Origin: an uncultured Porphyromonadaceae bacterium
GTDB lineage: Bacteria > Bacteroidota > Bacteroidia > Bacteroidales > Muribaculaceae
Direction: 5' to 3'
NCBI GenBank assembly: GCA_900554265.1
Contig: USGZ01000130.1
Span: 1 to 5,669 of the forward strand
Length of the DNA stretch: 5,669 bases
Shown here: positions 1-5,022 of the stretch, piece after piece
How the letters are laid out: each line of letters starts with the position of its first letter
Position numbering within the stretch: the stretch's first letter is position 1
Made by a program: the position numbers and the translations under genes
Notes under the pieces: model-generated
What the model was told of the DNA's origin: nothing
The model's input: only the letters and a program-made list of their open reading frames with translations
The model's database searches: none

Positions 1-13
1 ACCTTGGCATACT

Positions 14-37
14 TAGGTTTGTTAATAATTAAATTTG
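14..37 (+). promoter_or_regulatory. Candidate nhaA promoter: two -7-like elements
   Basis: Two perfect matches to the Bacteroidota -7 consensus TAnnTTTG lie ahead of nhaA: TAGGTTTG at 14-21 and TAAATTTG at 30-37. The second would start transcription near position 43, leaving a leader of about 20 bases before the ATG at 64. Its -33 partner is poor (CTTG at 3-6, spacer 23). The partner of the first element would lie outside the window. The elements are seen in the sequence; promoter function is inferred. Confidence 0.5.
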
Positions 38-63
38 TGTCAGACTTCCAATACACGACTAAC

Positions 64-1500
64 ATGAGCAACAATTCATCACCGGACGGGCACAGGCCCG
101 AAGCCGAAGGCTCCGTGTTCTCCCACGGCATATTCTACGCCGCGCGCCAGACCCTTGCGCGCCACGCTACCGGCGGCAACGTCCTTATCGCCGCGACGGT
201 GCTCGCGCTTATCGTGGCCAACATCCCGGCCATCAACGGCACCTACTTCGATTTCTGGACGCAGGAAGTGCGCCTCCAGATCGGCGATTTCAACATATTC
301 AGCCACAGCGGCGAGCCCATGAATCTCCTCGAGTTCATCAACGACGCCCTGATGGCGATTTTCTTCTTCACCATCGGACTGGAAATCAAGCGCGAGGTGC
401 TCGTCGGCGAGCTCTCGTCCTTCCGCCAGGCCCTGCTGCCGATTGTGGCCGCAGTCGGGGGCATGATATTCCCGGTTCTCCTGTTTTGGTTTTTCGCCCG
501 CGGCACCGATTACGCCGGAGGCGCCGCCATCCCGATGGCCACGGATATCGCCTTCTCGCTCGGCGTGCTGGCCCTGCTGGGCAAGCGCGTGCCCCTGTCA
601 CTCAAGATTTTCCTTACGACCCTTGCCGTCGTCGACGATATCGGCGGCATCATAGTGATAGCCGTTTTCTACTCAACCCACATCGAGCTTTCGATGCTTG
701 GCTACGCCGCGCTGCTTTTCGTTGTCCTTCTCCTTGGCTCGAAGCTGAGAATCAAGAGCAAGGCCTTCTATCTGATTGTAGGCGGCGTGATTTGGTTCCT
801 GTTCCTCAACTCAGGCATACATCCGACCATAGCCGGCGTACTCGTGGCCTTCTGCGTGCCCGCCACTCCCGTCTTCGCTCCGGAGAAATACATCAAAATG
901 ATTCGGCGCAGCATCTCGCACTTCAAGAACGACGAGTGCCCCGAGAACCTGAGCAAGCGCACCATCCTGGGCAAGGAGCAGATGAACTGGCTCAAACAGG
1001 TAGAGAGCGCCTCCGATAAGGTCATTTCGCCGCTCCAGGACCTGGAGGACTCGATGCACCCGGTGGTCAACTACTTCATCCTGCCGCTGTTCGCCTTCGC
1101 CAACGCCGGCATTCTGCTCCTGGGCATGAATCCGGCAAGCACCTTCGAGGGAATCTCGCTGGCCGTGATCTGCGGTTTGGTTGTCGGCAAGTTCCTGGGT
1201 ATCTTCAGCTTCTCATGGCTTACCGTCAAGCTGCACCTGGCCCCGATGCCCGAGTACTCCAACTGGACCATGATGGCGGCAATCTCGATGCTCGGCGGCA
1301 TCGGTTTCACCGTTTCGCTCTTTATCGCCACGCTGAGCTTCAATGCCGCTATCCCCGAACAGCTTGCCCTGCTTGAGCACGCCAAGCTCGGCATCGTCGT
1401 GGGCTCGGTGATTTCCGGCCTCATCGCCTTCATCTGGCTGCGCCTTGTCCTCCCCAAGGGCATCTCCCCCGACCAGGAAGAGCCGGAAGAGGAGTGCTGA
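64..1500 (+). CDS. nhaA: Na+/H+ antiporter NhaA
   Basis: Inner-membrane antiporter of the NhaA family, which exports Na+ (or Li+) in exchange for protons and serves pH and sodium homeostasis. The 478-residue product carries the family's signature residues. The TDIAF motif has Asp161 (equivalent of E. coli Asp133), the AVVDD motif has the ion-binding pair Asp191-Asp192 (Asp163-Asp164), and GKFLGI has Lys376 (Lys300). GLEIKRE (105-111), HPVVNYFILPLFAFANAG (332-349) and GGIGFTVSLFIA (411-422) are further family blocks. About 12 hydrophobic segments fit the fold. The loop at roughly 272-331 is long and charged compared with E. coli NhaA (about 390 residues in total), and the C-terminus is acidic (QEEPEEEC). 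I chose the ATG at 64 over an in-frame TTG at 4: the TTG would add 20 residues and overlap the promoter-like elements. The gene appears monocistronic, with a hairpin downstream. Function is confident; ion specificity is inferred from the family. Confidence 0.97.
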   Translation: MSNNSSPDGHRPEAEGSVFSHGIFYAARQTLARHATGGNVLIAATVLALIVANIPAINGTYFDFWTQEVRLQIGDFNIFSHSGEPMNLLEFINDALMAIFFFTIGLEIKREVLVGELSSFRQALLPIVAAVGGMIFPVLLFWFFARGTDYAGGAAIPMATDIAFSLGVLALLGKRVPLSLKIFLTTLAVVDDIGGIIVIAVFYSTHIELSMLGYAALLFVVLLLGSKLRIKSKAFYLIVGGVIWFLFLNSGIHPTIAGVLVAFCVPATPVFAPEKYIKMIRRSISHFKNDECPENLSKRTILGKEQMNWLKQVESASDKVISPLQDLEDSMHPVVNYFILPLFAFANAGILLLGMNPASTFEGISLAVICGLVVGKFLGIFSFSWLTVKLHLAPMPEYSNWTMMAAISMLGGIGFTVSLFIATLSFNAAIPEQLALLEHAKLGIVVGSVISGLIAFIWLRLVLPKGISPDQEEPEEEC

Positions 1501-1532
1501 TTTACTCTCAGGTGCCCGAAGAAGAGTACTGA
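1482..1532 (+). repeat. Imperfect direct repeat of the nhaA 3' end
   Basis: The last bases of nhaA including its stop codon (1482-1500) recur at 1514-1532 with 16 of 19 positions identical, offset by 32 bases. Both copies can be read as Pro-Glu-Glu-Glu-(Cys or Tyr)-stop, but the second is out of frame with nhaA. It looks like a short local duplication that left a fossil copy of the tail after the stop. Resemblance driven by repeated glutamate codons cannot be excluded. Confidence 0.55.
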
Positions 1533-1543
1533 GCGGCACCTGA
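1508..1543 (+). other. Stem-loop just after the nhaA stop
   Basis: Nine perfect base pairs (1508-1516 with 1535-1543, arms TCAGGTGCC and GGCACCTGA) enclose an 18-base loop, which contains most of the duplicated nhaA tail. No U-tract follows. It could be a first 3'-end structure protecting the nhaA mRNA, ahead of the stronger hairpin about 12 bases further on. Confidence 0.5.
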
Positions 1544-1554
1544 ACTAAGATTTC

Positions 1555-1589
1555 GGGGCCGGTACGGCAAACAAAGCCGTGCCGGCCCT
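1555..1589 (+). terminator. Terminator-like hairpin after nhaA
   Basis: A 13-bp GC-rich stem pairs 1556-1568 with 1576-1588. Its only imperfection is one T-G wobble (1563/1581), and a further G-T pair is possible at 1555/1589. The loop is seven bases, AAACAAA. The downstream sequence has little T-run (TTGGTAC), so it is not a classical U-tailed terminator. Its strength and place, between nhaA and the rprX promoter, argue that it ends the nhaA transcript. Confidence 0.75.
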
Positions 1590-1631
1590 TGGTACAAATT
1601 TCCTTATTTTCAATAAATTTCTCCCCGGAAT

Positions 1632-1662
1632 TTTGTGATTTCACATTTATTTGTTAATTTTG
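1632..1662 (+). promoter_or_regulatory. Promoter of the rprXY-like operon (P1)
   Basis: A full match to the Bacteroidota housekeeping promoter: TTTG at 1632-1635, a 19-base spacer, then TAATTTTG (TAnnTTTG) at 1655-1662. It predicts a transcription start near 1668 and a leader of about 84 bases before the kinase ATG. The spacer contains a small palindrome, TGTGATTTCACA (1634-1645), which overlaps the -33 element and could serve as an operator. The elements are seen directly; activity is inferred. Confidence 0.75.
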
Positions 1663-1737
1663 ACGCGAAAAGTTAACGCCGTATTTTGTTACAGACAGAA
1701 CTTTTGCGGGTAATAAACGTTAACAAATATAGGTTAA
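1653..1737 (+). promoter_or_regulatory. Cluster of GTTAA words ahead of the kinase gene
   Basis: GTTAA occurs at 1653-1657, 1672-1676, 1719-1723 and 1733-1737, with a near match GTTAC at 1688-1692. Two of them form an inverted pair, GTTAACG (1672-1678) and CGTTAAC (1718-1724). The clustering between the promoter and the start codon suggests binding sites for a regulator, possibly the response regulator encoded downstream. The spacings (19, 16, 31 and 14) do not show the regular 11-base step typical of OmpR-family sites, and an AT-rich spacer will contain such words by chance. Confidence 0.3.
1659..1688 (+). promoter_or_regulatory. Possible second overlapping promoter (P2)
   Basis: The TTTG that ends the P1 -7 element (1659-1662) is followed, after 19 bases, by TATTTTG at 1682-1688. 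This is one base short of the TAnnTTTG consensus. It could act as a weaker tandem promoter starting near 1694. The short -7 makes this tentative. Confidence 0.3.
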
Positions 1738-1751
1738 AATAAATATCCCTG

Positions 1752-3281
1752 ATGAAGAAATCTACAATCTGGATACTTGCGATTGTGATGGCCATAGCCT
1801 TCGTGGGGCTTCTGTGCATTCAGATTTTCTATATGAAAAACATTGTACAGATACGCTACGAGCAGTTTGCGCAAGGTGTGCGCCAGAGCCTGGTGGCTGT
1901 GGCCGTGCGCCTGGAGCAGGACGAGACCCGTCATTATCTCGAGGACGACCTTCAGCAGGTGGAAACCTCGACCCTCTCGCGACTTCTTACCGACGCTCCC
2001 GAACAGGAAGGCATAGAGTATTCCTTCGTCACGGCTACAGGTCTCGAAGGCAATCTGACCATCCGCGGCGACCAGAACGAGATTTCGATGCTCCGCCGCG
2101 CCAACGGCGACGGTCTCGGCCGCCACTACCGCAACGCCCGCGACGCTTACCGCAACCGCTTCCTCTATCAGAAAGGCCTGATGGACGAGGTGATTCTCAA
2201 CATCATATCTACGGCATCCTCGCGACCGATCAATGAGCGCGCCGACAGCGCCACCGTCGCCGGCTATCTGCGCGAGGAGCTGGACACCCTCGGCCTGAAG
2301 GTGCCTTTCGAGTTCGCCGTGACCAACTATGCCGGTACGGTATTCTACAAGAGCGCCGGTTTCCGCCCCGGGCCCGACGACCGCGACAATATGTTCGTCC
2401 AGCCCCTCTTCCCCAACGATGCCAACGGCGCCGGCTGCTTCCTCAAGGTCTATTTCCCGACCAAGCAGGACTATATCTTCAGCTCGATATCATTCATGGT
2501 GCCGGCCTTCGCCTTCACCCTTATCCTGCTGATTATCTTCGTATATACAATCATCGTGGCCTTCAGGCAGAAGAAACTCACGGAGATGAAGAACGACTTC
2601 ATCAACAACATGACCCATGAGTTCAAGACGCCGATTTCGAGTATCAGCCTGGCTGCGCAGATGCTCAACGACCAGAGCGTGCGCAAGAGCCCGGCCATGC
2701 TCCAGCAGATTTCGACCGTCATCAACGACGAAACCAAGCGCCTGCGCTTCCAGGTCGAGAAGGTGCTCCAGATGAGCATGTTCGACCGCCAGAAGAGTAC
2801 TTTCAAGATTGTCGACGTCGACGCCAACGCGGTGATATTCAATATCGTCAATACCTTCAAGCTCAAGGTCGAGAAATACGGCGGCAGCATCGCCGCCAAC
2901 CTCGACGCCATGGACGCCATCGTCGAGGTCGACGAGATGCACTTCACCAACGTGATCTTCAACCTGCTCGACAACGCCGTGAAGTACCGCTCCGAGGAGC
3001 GCAACCTCGAGCTCACCGTGGCCAGCCGCGACATCGCCGACGGCCGGCTCGAAATCAGCATCGCCGACAACGGCATCGGCATCAAGCGCGACGACCTCAA
3101 GAAGATTTTCGACAAATTCTACCGCGTCAATACCGGCAACCGCCACGACGTCAAGGGCTTCGGCCTCGGCCTGGCTTACGTGCGCAAGATTGTCGGCGAG
3201 CTCGGCGGCGAGATTCATGTCGAAAGCGAATATAACGTAGGAACAAAATTCATAATCATACTCCCACTCTCTAAAAATTGA
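1752..3281 (+). CDS. rprX: RprX-like sensor histidine kinase
   Basis: Membrane sensor kinase of 509 residues that should autophosphorylate on histidine and pass the phosphate to the regulator encoded next to it. Order of parts: transmembrane helix at about 5-27; an extracytoplasmic sensor region at about 30-243 with no domain I recognise; a second transmembrane helix at about 244-270; a short linker with no evident HAMP domain; the dimerisation/phosphoacceptor domain with MTHEFKTP, phosphoacceptor His289; and an HATPase_c domain. The latter has the N box NLLDNAVKY (404-412), G1 ADNGIGI (438-444), F box KKIFDKFYRV (450-459) and G2 GFGLGL (469-474). All catalytic motifs are intact. The ATG at 1752 is the natural start, because it gives a short basic N-terminus before helix 1. 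Architecture and partner match Bacteroides RprX; the gene name rests on that similarity and on the adjacent RprY-like gene. The signal sensed is not visible from the sequence. Confidence 0.93.
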   Translation: MKKSTIWILAIVMAIAFVGLLCIQIFYMKNIVQIRYEQFAQGVRQSLVAVAVRLEQDETRHYLEDDLQQVETSTLSRLLTDAPEQEGIEYSFVTATGLEGNLTIRGDQNEISMLRRANGDGLGRHYRNARDAYRNRFLYQKGLMDEVILNIISTASSRPINERADSATVAGYLREELDTLGLKVPFEFAVTNYAGTVFYKSAGFRPGPDDRDNMFVQPLFPNDANGAGCFLKVYFPTKQDYIFSSISFMVPAFAFTLILLIIFVYTIIVAFRQKKLTEMKNDFINNMTHEFKTPISSISLAAQMLNDQSVRKSPAMLQQISTVINDETKRLRFQVEKVLQMSMFDRQKSTFKIVDVDANAVIFNIVNTFKLKVEKYGGSIAANLDAMDAIVEVDEMHFTNVIFNLLDNAVKYRSEERNLELTVASRDIADGRLEISIADNGIGIKRDDLKKIFDKFYRVNTGNRHDVKGFGLGLAYVRKIVGELGGEIHVESEYNVGTKFIIILPLSKN

Positions 3282-3286
3282 AAATT

Positions 3287-3991
3287 ATGGAAGATCGCAT
3301 GAGAATCCTCCTTTGCGAAGACGACGAGAACCTCGGCATGCTCCTCCGCGAGTATCTCCAGGCCAAGGGGTACAACGCAGACCTCTTCGTCGACGGCGAA
3401 GCCGGCTACAAGGCTTTCCTCAAAGGTAAATACGACATCTGCGTACTCGATGTGATGATGCCCAAGAAGGACGGCTTCACGCTCGCCCAGGAAATCCGTA
3501 ACGTCAACTCCGAAGTTCCCATCATATTCCTCACCGCCAAGAGCCTCAAGGACGATATCTTCGAGGGCTTCAAGATCGGCGCCGACGACTACATCACCAA
3601 ACCATTCTCGATGGAAGAGCTCGTGTTCCGTATCGAGGCCATCCTGCGCCGCGTAAAGGGCAAGAAGGGCAAGGAAATCACCATGTACAAAATCGGCAAG
3701 TTCACTTTCGATACCCAGAAGCAGACCCTGATGATCGGCGACAAGATCACCAAGCTCACCACCAAGGAAAGCGAACTGCTGAGCCTCCTCTGCGCCCACG
3801 TCAACGAAATCCTTGAGCGCAACTACGCCCTGAAGACCATCTGGATCGACGACAACTACTTCAACGCCCGCAGTATGGACGTCTATATCACCAAGCTGCG
3901 CAAGCACCTCAAGGACGATCCCGGCATCGAGATCATCAACATCCACGGCAAGGGCTACAAGCTCATCGCCCCCGAAAAGGACGCACACTAA
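3287..3991 (+). CDS. rprY: RprY-like OmpR-family response regulator
   Basis: Cytoplasmic DNA-binding response regulator of 234 residues. The receiver domain (about 5-121) has the acidic pocket ED-D (Glu11, Asp12, Asp13), phosphoacceptor Asp55 in VLDVMMP, Thr83 in FLTAKS and Lys105 in TKPF. A linker rich in Lys and Arg leads to an OmpR/PhoB winged-helix domain (about 132-230), with LTTKESELLSLLC, the recognition-helix region ARSMDVYITKLRKHL and the wing segment NIHGKGYKLI. From memory of the family, the wording is very close to Bacteroides RprY, including the start (a few residues before RILLCEDDENLGMLL). I therefore chose ATG 3287 over TTG 3278, which overlaps the kinase stop, and over ATG 3299. 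It lies five bases after the kinase gene, clearly one operon. Targets are not shown by the sequence. RprY in Porphyromonas gingivalis has been linked to the Na+-pumping NQR complex and sodium-related stress, which makes the nearby nhaA notable. Confidence 0.95.
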   Translation: MEDRMRILLCEDDENLGMLLREYLQAKGYNADLFVDGEAGYKAFLKGKYDICVLDVMMPKKDGFTLAQEIRNVNSEVPIIFLTAKSLKDDIFEGFKIGADDYITKPFSMEELVFRIEAILRRVKGKKGKEITMYKIGKFTFDTQKQTLMIGDKITKLTTKESELLSLLCAHVNEILERNYALKTIWIDDNYFNARSMDVYITKLRKHLKDDPGIEIINIHGKGYKLIAPEKDAH

Positions 3992-4012
3992 TCCTTGATT
4001 CCCTATATGGAA

Positions 4013-4047
4013 AGAACCGGAGCTGCCTAAGCGCACGCTCCGGTTCT
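4013..4047 (+). terminator. Terminator-like hairpin after the two-component operon
   Basis: A perfect 11-bp inverted repeat, AGAACCGGAGC (4013-4023) with GCTCCGGTTCT (4037-4047), has a 13-base loop. No T-run follows. Its position 21 bases after the regulator's stop suggests it ends or stabilises the operon mRNA. Read-through into the outer-membrane gene remains possible, because I see no strong promoter between 4048 and 4094 (only TAAATTG at 4073-4079, without a -33 partner). Confidence 0.65.
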
Positions 4048-4094
4048 AAGACTACCGCTTCTACTATTACAATAAATTGTTCATAACCAGAATC

Positions 4095-4757
4095 ATGAAG
4101 AAATTCCTTCTCTCCGCTGCGCTCGTACTTGCCGGCTGCGTGTCGATGTCGGCGCAGAACATCTTCAACAATCCCGCCAACGAGGCATACTTCGGCCTGC
4201 GCGCCGGCTTCGACCTCAGTTGTCCCGGTAAAATCACCAGCAACGGCGTGGGCGTCGACATGTTCAAGAACGGCGCCGGCTTCGAGGTAGGCGGAATCTA
4301 CAACATTCCCGTAGTGGCCAACTTCTACGTCGAGCCGGGCCTGAAGCTCTTCTACGACACCTATTCCGTCAAGAACGACTGGAACATCTACGACGGCTTC
4401 GGCATTGACGGCATCTCCATCCGCAAGTTCGGTATGCGTATTCCCGTGATGGCCGGCTACCGCTTCGACTTCACCCGCGACATCAGCGTCTCCGTTTTCA
4501 TCGGCCCCGAACTCGAAGTGGGCTTCGTAGGCAAGGAGCACGCCAAGAGCGGCGACCGCTCCAAGTCGGAATCCGTCTACGGCGACGACGGCTTCCTCAA
4601 GCGCACCAACCTGCTCTGGGACTTCGGCGCCGGCGTATCCTACCGCAACTACTACTTCAGCGTCAGCGGCGGCATCGGCATGCTCAACATGTACAACGCC
4701 TCCCACGGCAAATTCCACGAGAACCGCGTAACCTTCTCCCTCGGCTACAACTTCTGA
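4095..4757 (+). CDS. Outer-membrane beta-barrel protein, porin-family type
   Basis: A 220-residue exported protein that looks like a small Bacteroidota outer-membrane beta-barrel (the OMP_b-brl family, PF13568-like). The N-terminus is a signal peptide, MKKFLLSAALVLAGCVSMSA, with a likely signal peptidase I site after Ala20 before Gln21. LAGC at 12-15 also fits a lipobox, so a lipoprotein is the alternative. The mature part alternates hydrophobic and polar residues in strand-like stretches ending in glycines and aromatics, for example 31-42, 63-92, 107-146 and 174-200. It ends in VTFSLGYNF, a barrel-type C-terminus with terminal Phe. About eight strands fit the length. The ATG at 4095 is chosen over TTG 4077 because it begins exactly at the basic n-region of the signal peptide. 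No substrate or pore function can be inferred. It follows the RprXY-like operon by 103 bases with a hairpin between, so it could be an independent unit or a target of that system. Confidence 0.85.
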   Translation: MKKFLLSAALVLAGCVSMSAQNIFNNPANEAYFGLRAGFDLSCPGKITSNGVGVDMFKNGAGFEVGGIYNIPVVANFYVEPGLKLFYDTYSVKNDWNIYDGFGIDGISIRKFGMRIPVMAGYRFDFTRDISVSVFIGPELEVGFVGKEHAKSGDRSKSESVYGDDGFLKRTNLLWDFGAGVSYRNYYFSVSGGIGMLNMYNASHGKFHENRVTFSLGYNF

Positions 4758-4773
4758 CCTATTCCAACCCCAC

Positions 4774-4820
4774 ACGCCAGGCGGCCACTTTGCGACCAAA
4801 CGCAAAATGGCCGCCTGCGT
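4774..4820 (+). terminator. Strong terminator hairpin after the outer-membrane gene
   Basis: A 17-position stem pairs 4778-4794 with 4801-4817. It has one C-A mismatch (4788/4807) and a six-base loop, ACCAAA. Three further pairs are possible below a bulged C at 4777 (4774-4776 with 4818-4820). There is no long T-run after it (TGCTTATTAT). It starts 17 bases after the stop codon and is the strongest hairpin in the window. It should end the upstream transcript, and its near-symmetry means it could also act on the opposite strand. Confidence 0.8.
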
Positions 4821-4909
4821 TGCTTATTATCGACCAGATGGGTCGAATATGTCTAATTGGCCTAATTAGTCCAAAATCAGTCTGATAGAGTACGAAGTGG
4901 CGGGGCGGC
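4821..4909 (+). other. Gene-free segment with small inverted repeats
   Basis: This segment lies between two terminators and has no credible coding frame. It holds TCGACC/GGTCGA (4830-4835 with 4841-4846, five-base loop), CTAATT/AATTAG (4853-4858 with 4864-4869, five-base loop) and a four-base-pair dyad ATCA/TGAT (4876-4879 with 4883-4886), before a GC-rich stretch leading into the hairpin at 4910. Together with that terminator it could be the body of a small non-coding RNA of about 80 to 110 bases. I cannot find a convincing TTTG/TAnnTTTG promoter for one, so it may simply be a degenerate spacer. Confidence 0.3.
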
Positions 4910-4932
4910 GCAGTCCGCTGGCTGCATTTTTT
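4910..4932 (+). terminator. U-tailed intrinsic terminator before lpxD
   Basis: A compact six-pair stem, GCAGTC (4910-4915) with GGCTGC (4920-4925), has one T-G wobble and the tetraloop CGCT. It is followed one base later by six T residues (4927-4932). This is the only hairpin in the window with a classical T-run on the + strand. Because the outer-membrane gene already has its own strong hairpin 90 bases earlier, this one may act as backup, end a small RNA, or attenuate transcription entering lpxD. Confidence 0.6.
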
Positions 4933-4948
4933 GGCCGGGAGGGCGGTT

Positions 4949-4973
4949 ATTTCGGAAATTTTTCCGAAATTTG
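4949..4973 (+). promoter_or_regulatory. 11-bp tandem repeat and palindrome upstream of lpxD
   Basis: Two adjacent 11-base copies, TTCGGAAATTT (4951-4961) and TTCCGAAATTT (4962-4972), differ at one position. The same stretch is an inverted repeat: ATTTCGGAAA (4949-4958) mirrors TTTCCGAAAT (4961-4970) around a TT centre. Head-to-tail copies with an 11-base period are the usual layout of OmpR/PhoB-family binding sites; a 10-bp dyad suits a dimeric repressor. It lies 50 bases upstream of the lpxD start and may control it. The symmetry is seen; the role is inferred. Confidence 0.45.
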
Positions 4974-5001
4974 CATAATGAAATTGTCCGGGATGGATTT
5001 C
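4970..5001 (+). promoter_or_regulatory. Weak candidate lpxD promoter
   Basis: TTTG at 4970-4973 is followed after 20 bases by TGGATTTC (4994-5001), which matches four of the six fixed bases of TAnnTTTG. It would start transcription near 5008, about 15 bases before the favoured ATG. No better pair is present between the upstream terminator and lpxD. The -33 element would overlap the end of the 11-bp repeat, so a bound regulator could act directly on it. Confidence 0.25.
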
Positions 5002-5005
5002 CCGG
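4988..5005 (+). other. Small hairpin in the lpxD leader
   Basis: CCGGGA (4988-4993) pairs perfectly with TCCCGG (5000-5005) across a six-base loop, ending 17 bases before the favoured start codon. It could influence translation initiation if the transcript starts upstream of it. Confidence 0.35.
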
Positions 5006-5022
5006 CTCCATTTTACGCGTTT

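Noticed and set aside
4..63. Upstream TTG start extending nhaA by 20 residues
   Set aside because: The extension overlaps the -7-like promoter elements and does not resemble an NhaA N-terminus; the ATG at 64 gives a normal protein.
486..1019. 177-codon + strand frame inside nhaA
   Set aside because: Arg-rich translation with no recognisable domain, wholly inside nhaA in another frame.
1724..1731. Minus-strand TATATTTG, a perfect -7-like element pointing toward nhaA
   Set aside because: No TTTG at 19-21 bases on the minus strand and no gene on that strand; likely chance in AT-rich sequence.
3215..4036. 273-codon open frame on the minus strand opposite the response regulator
   Set aside because: It is antisense to a clear conserved gene, its translation is low-complexity (Val, Leu, Glu, Asp rich) with no motif, and it arises from the GC-biased codon use of the + strand gene.
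4073..4079. TAAATTG as a -7 element for the outer-membrane gene
   Set aside because: One base short of the consensus and without a TTTG partner at the right distance, so not listed as a promoter.
3963..4805. 280-codon open frame on the minus strand opposite the outer-membrane gene
   Set aside because: It is the same kind of shadow: Val/Ala/Glu-rich translation, runs through two terminator hairpins, and is opposite a gene with a good signal peptide.
4876..4886. Small dyad ATCA/TGAT as an operator
   Set aside because: Only four base pairs with a three-base loop, expected by chance; mentioned only as part of the structured segment.
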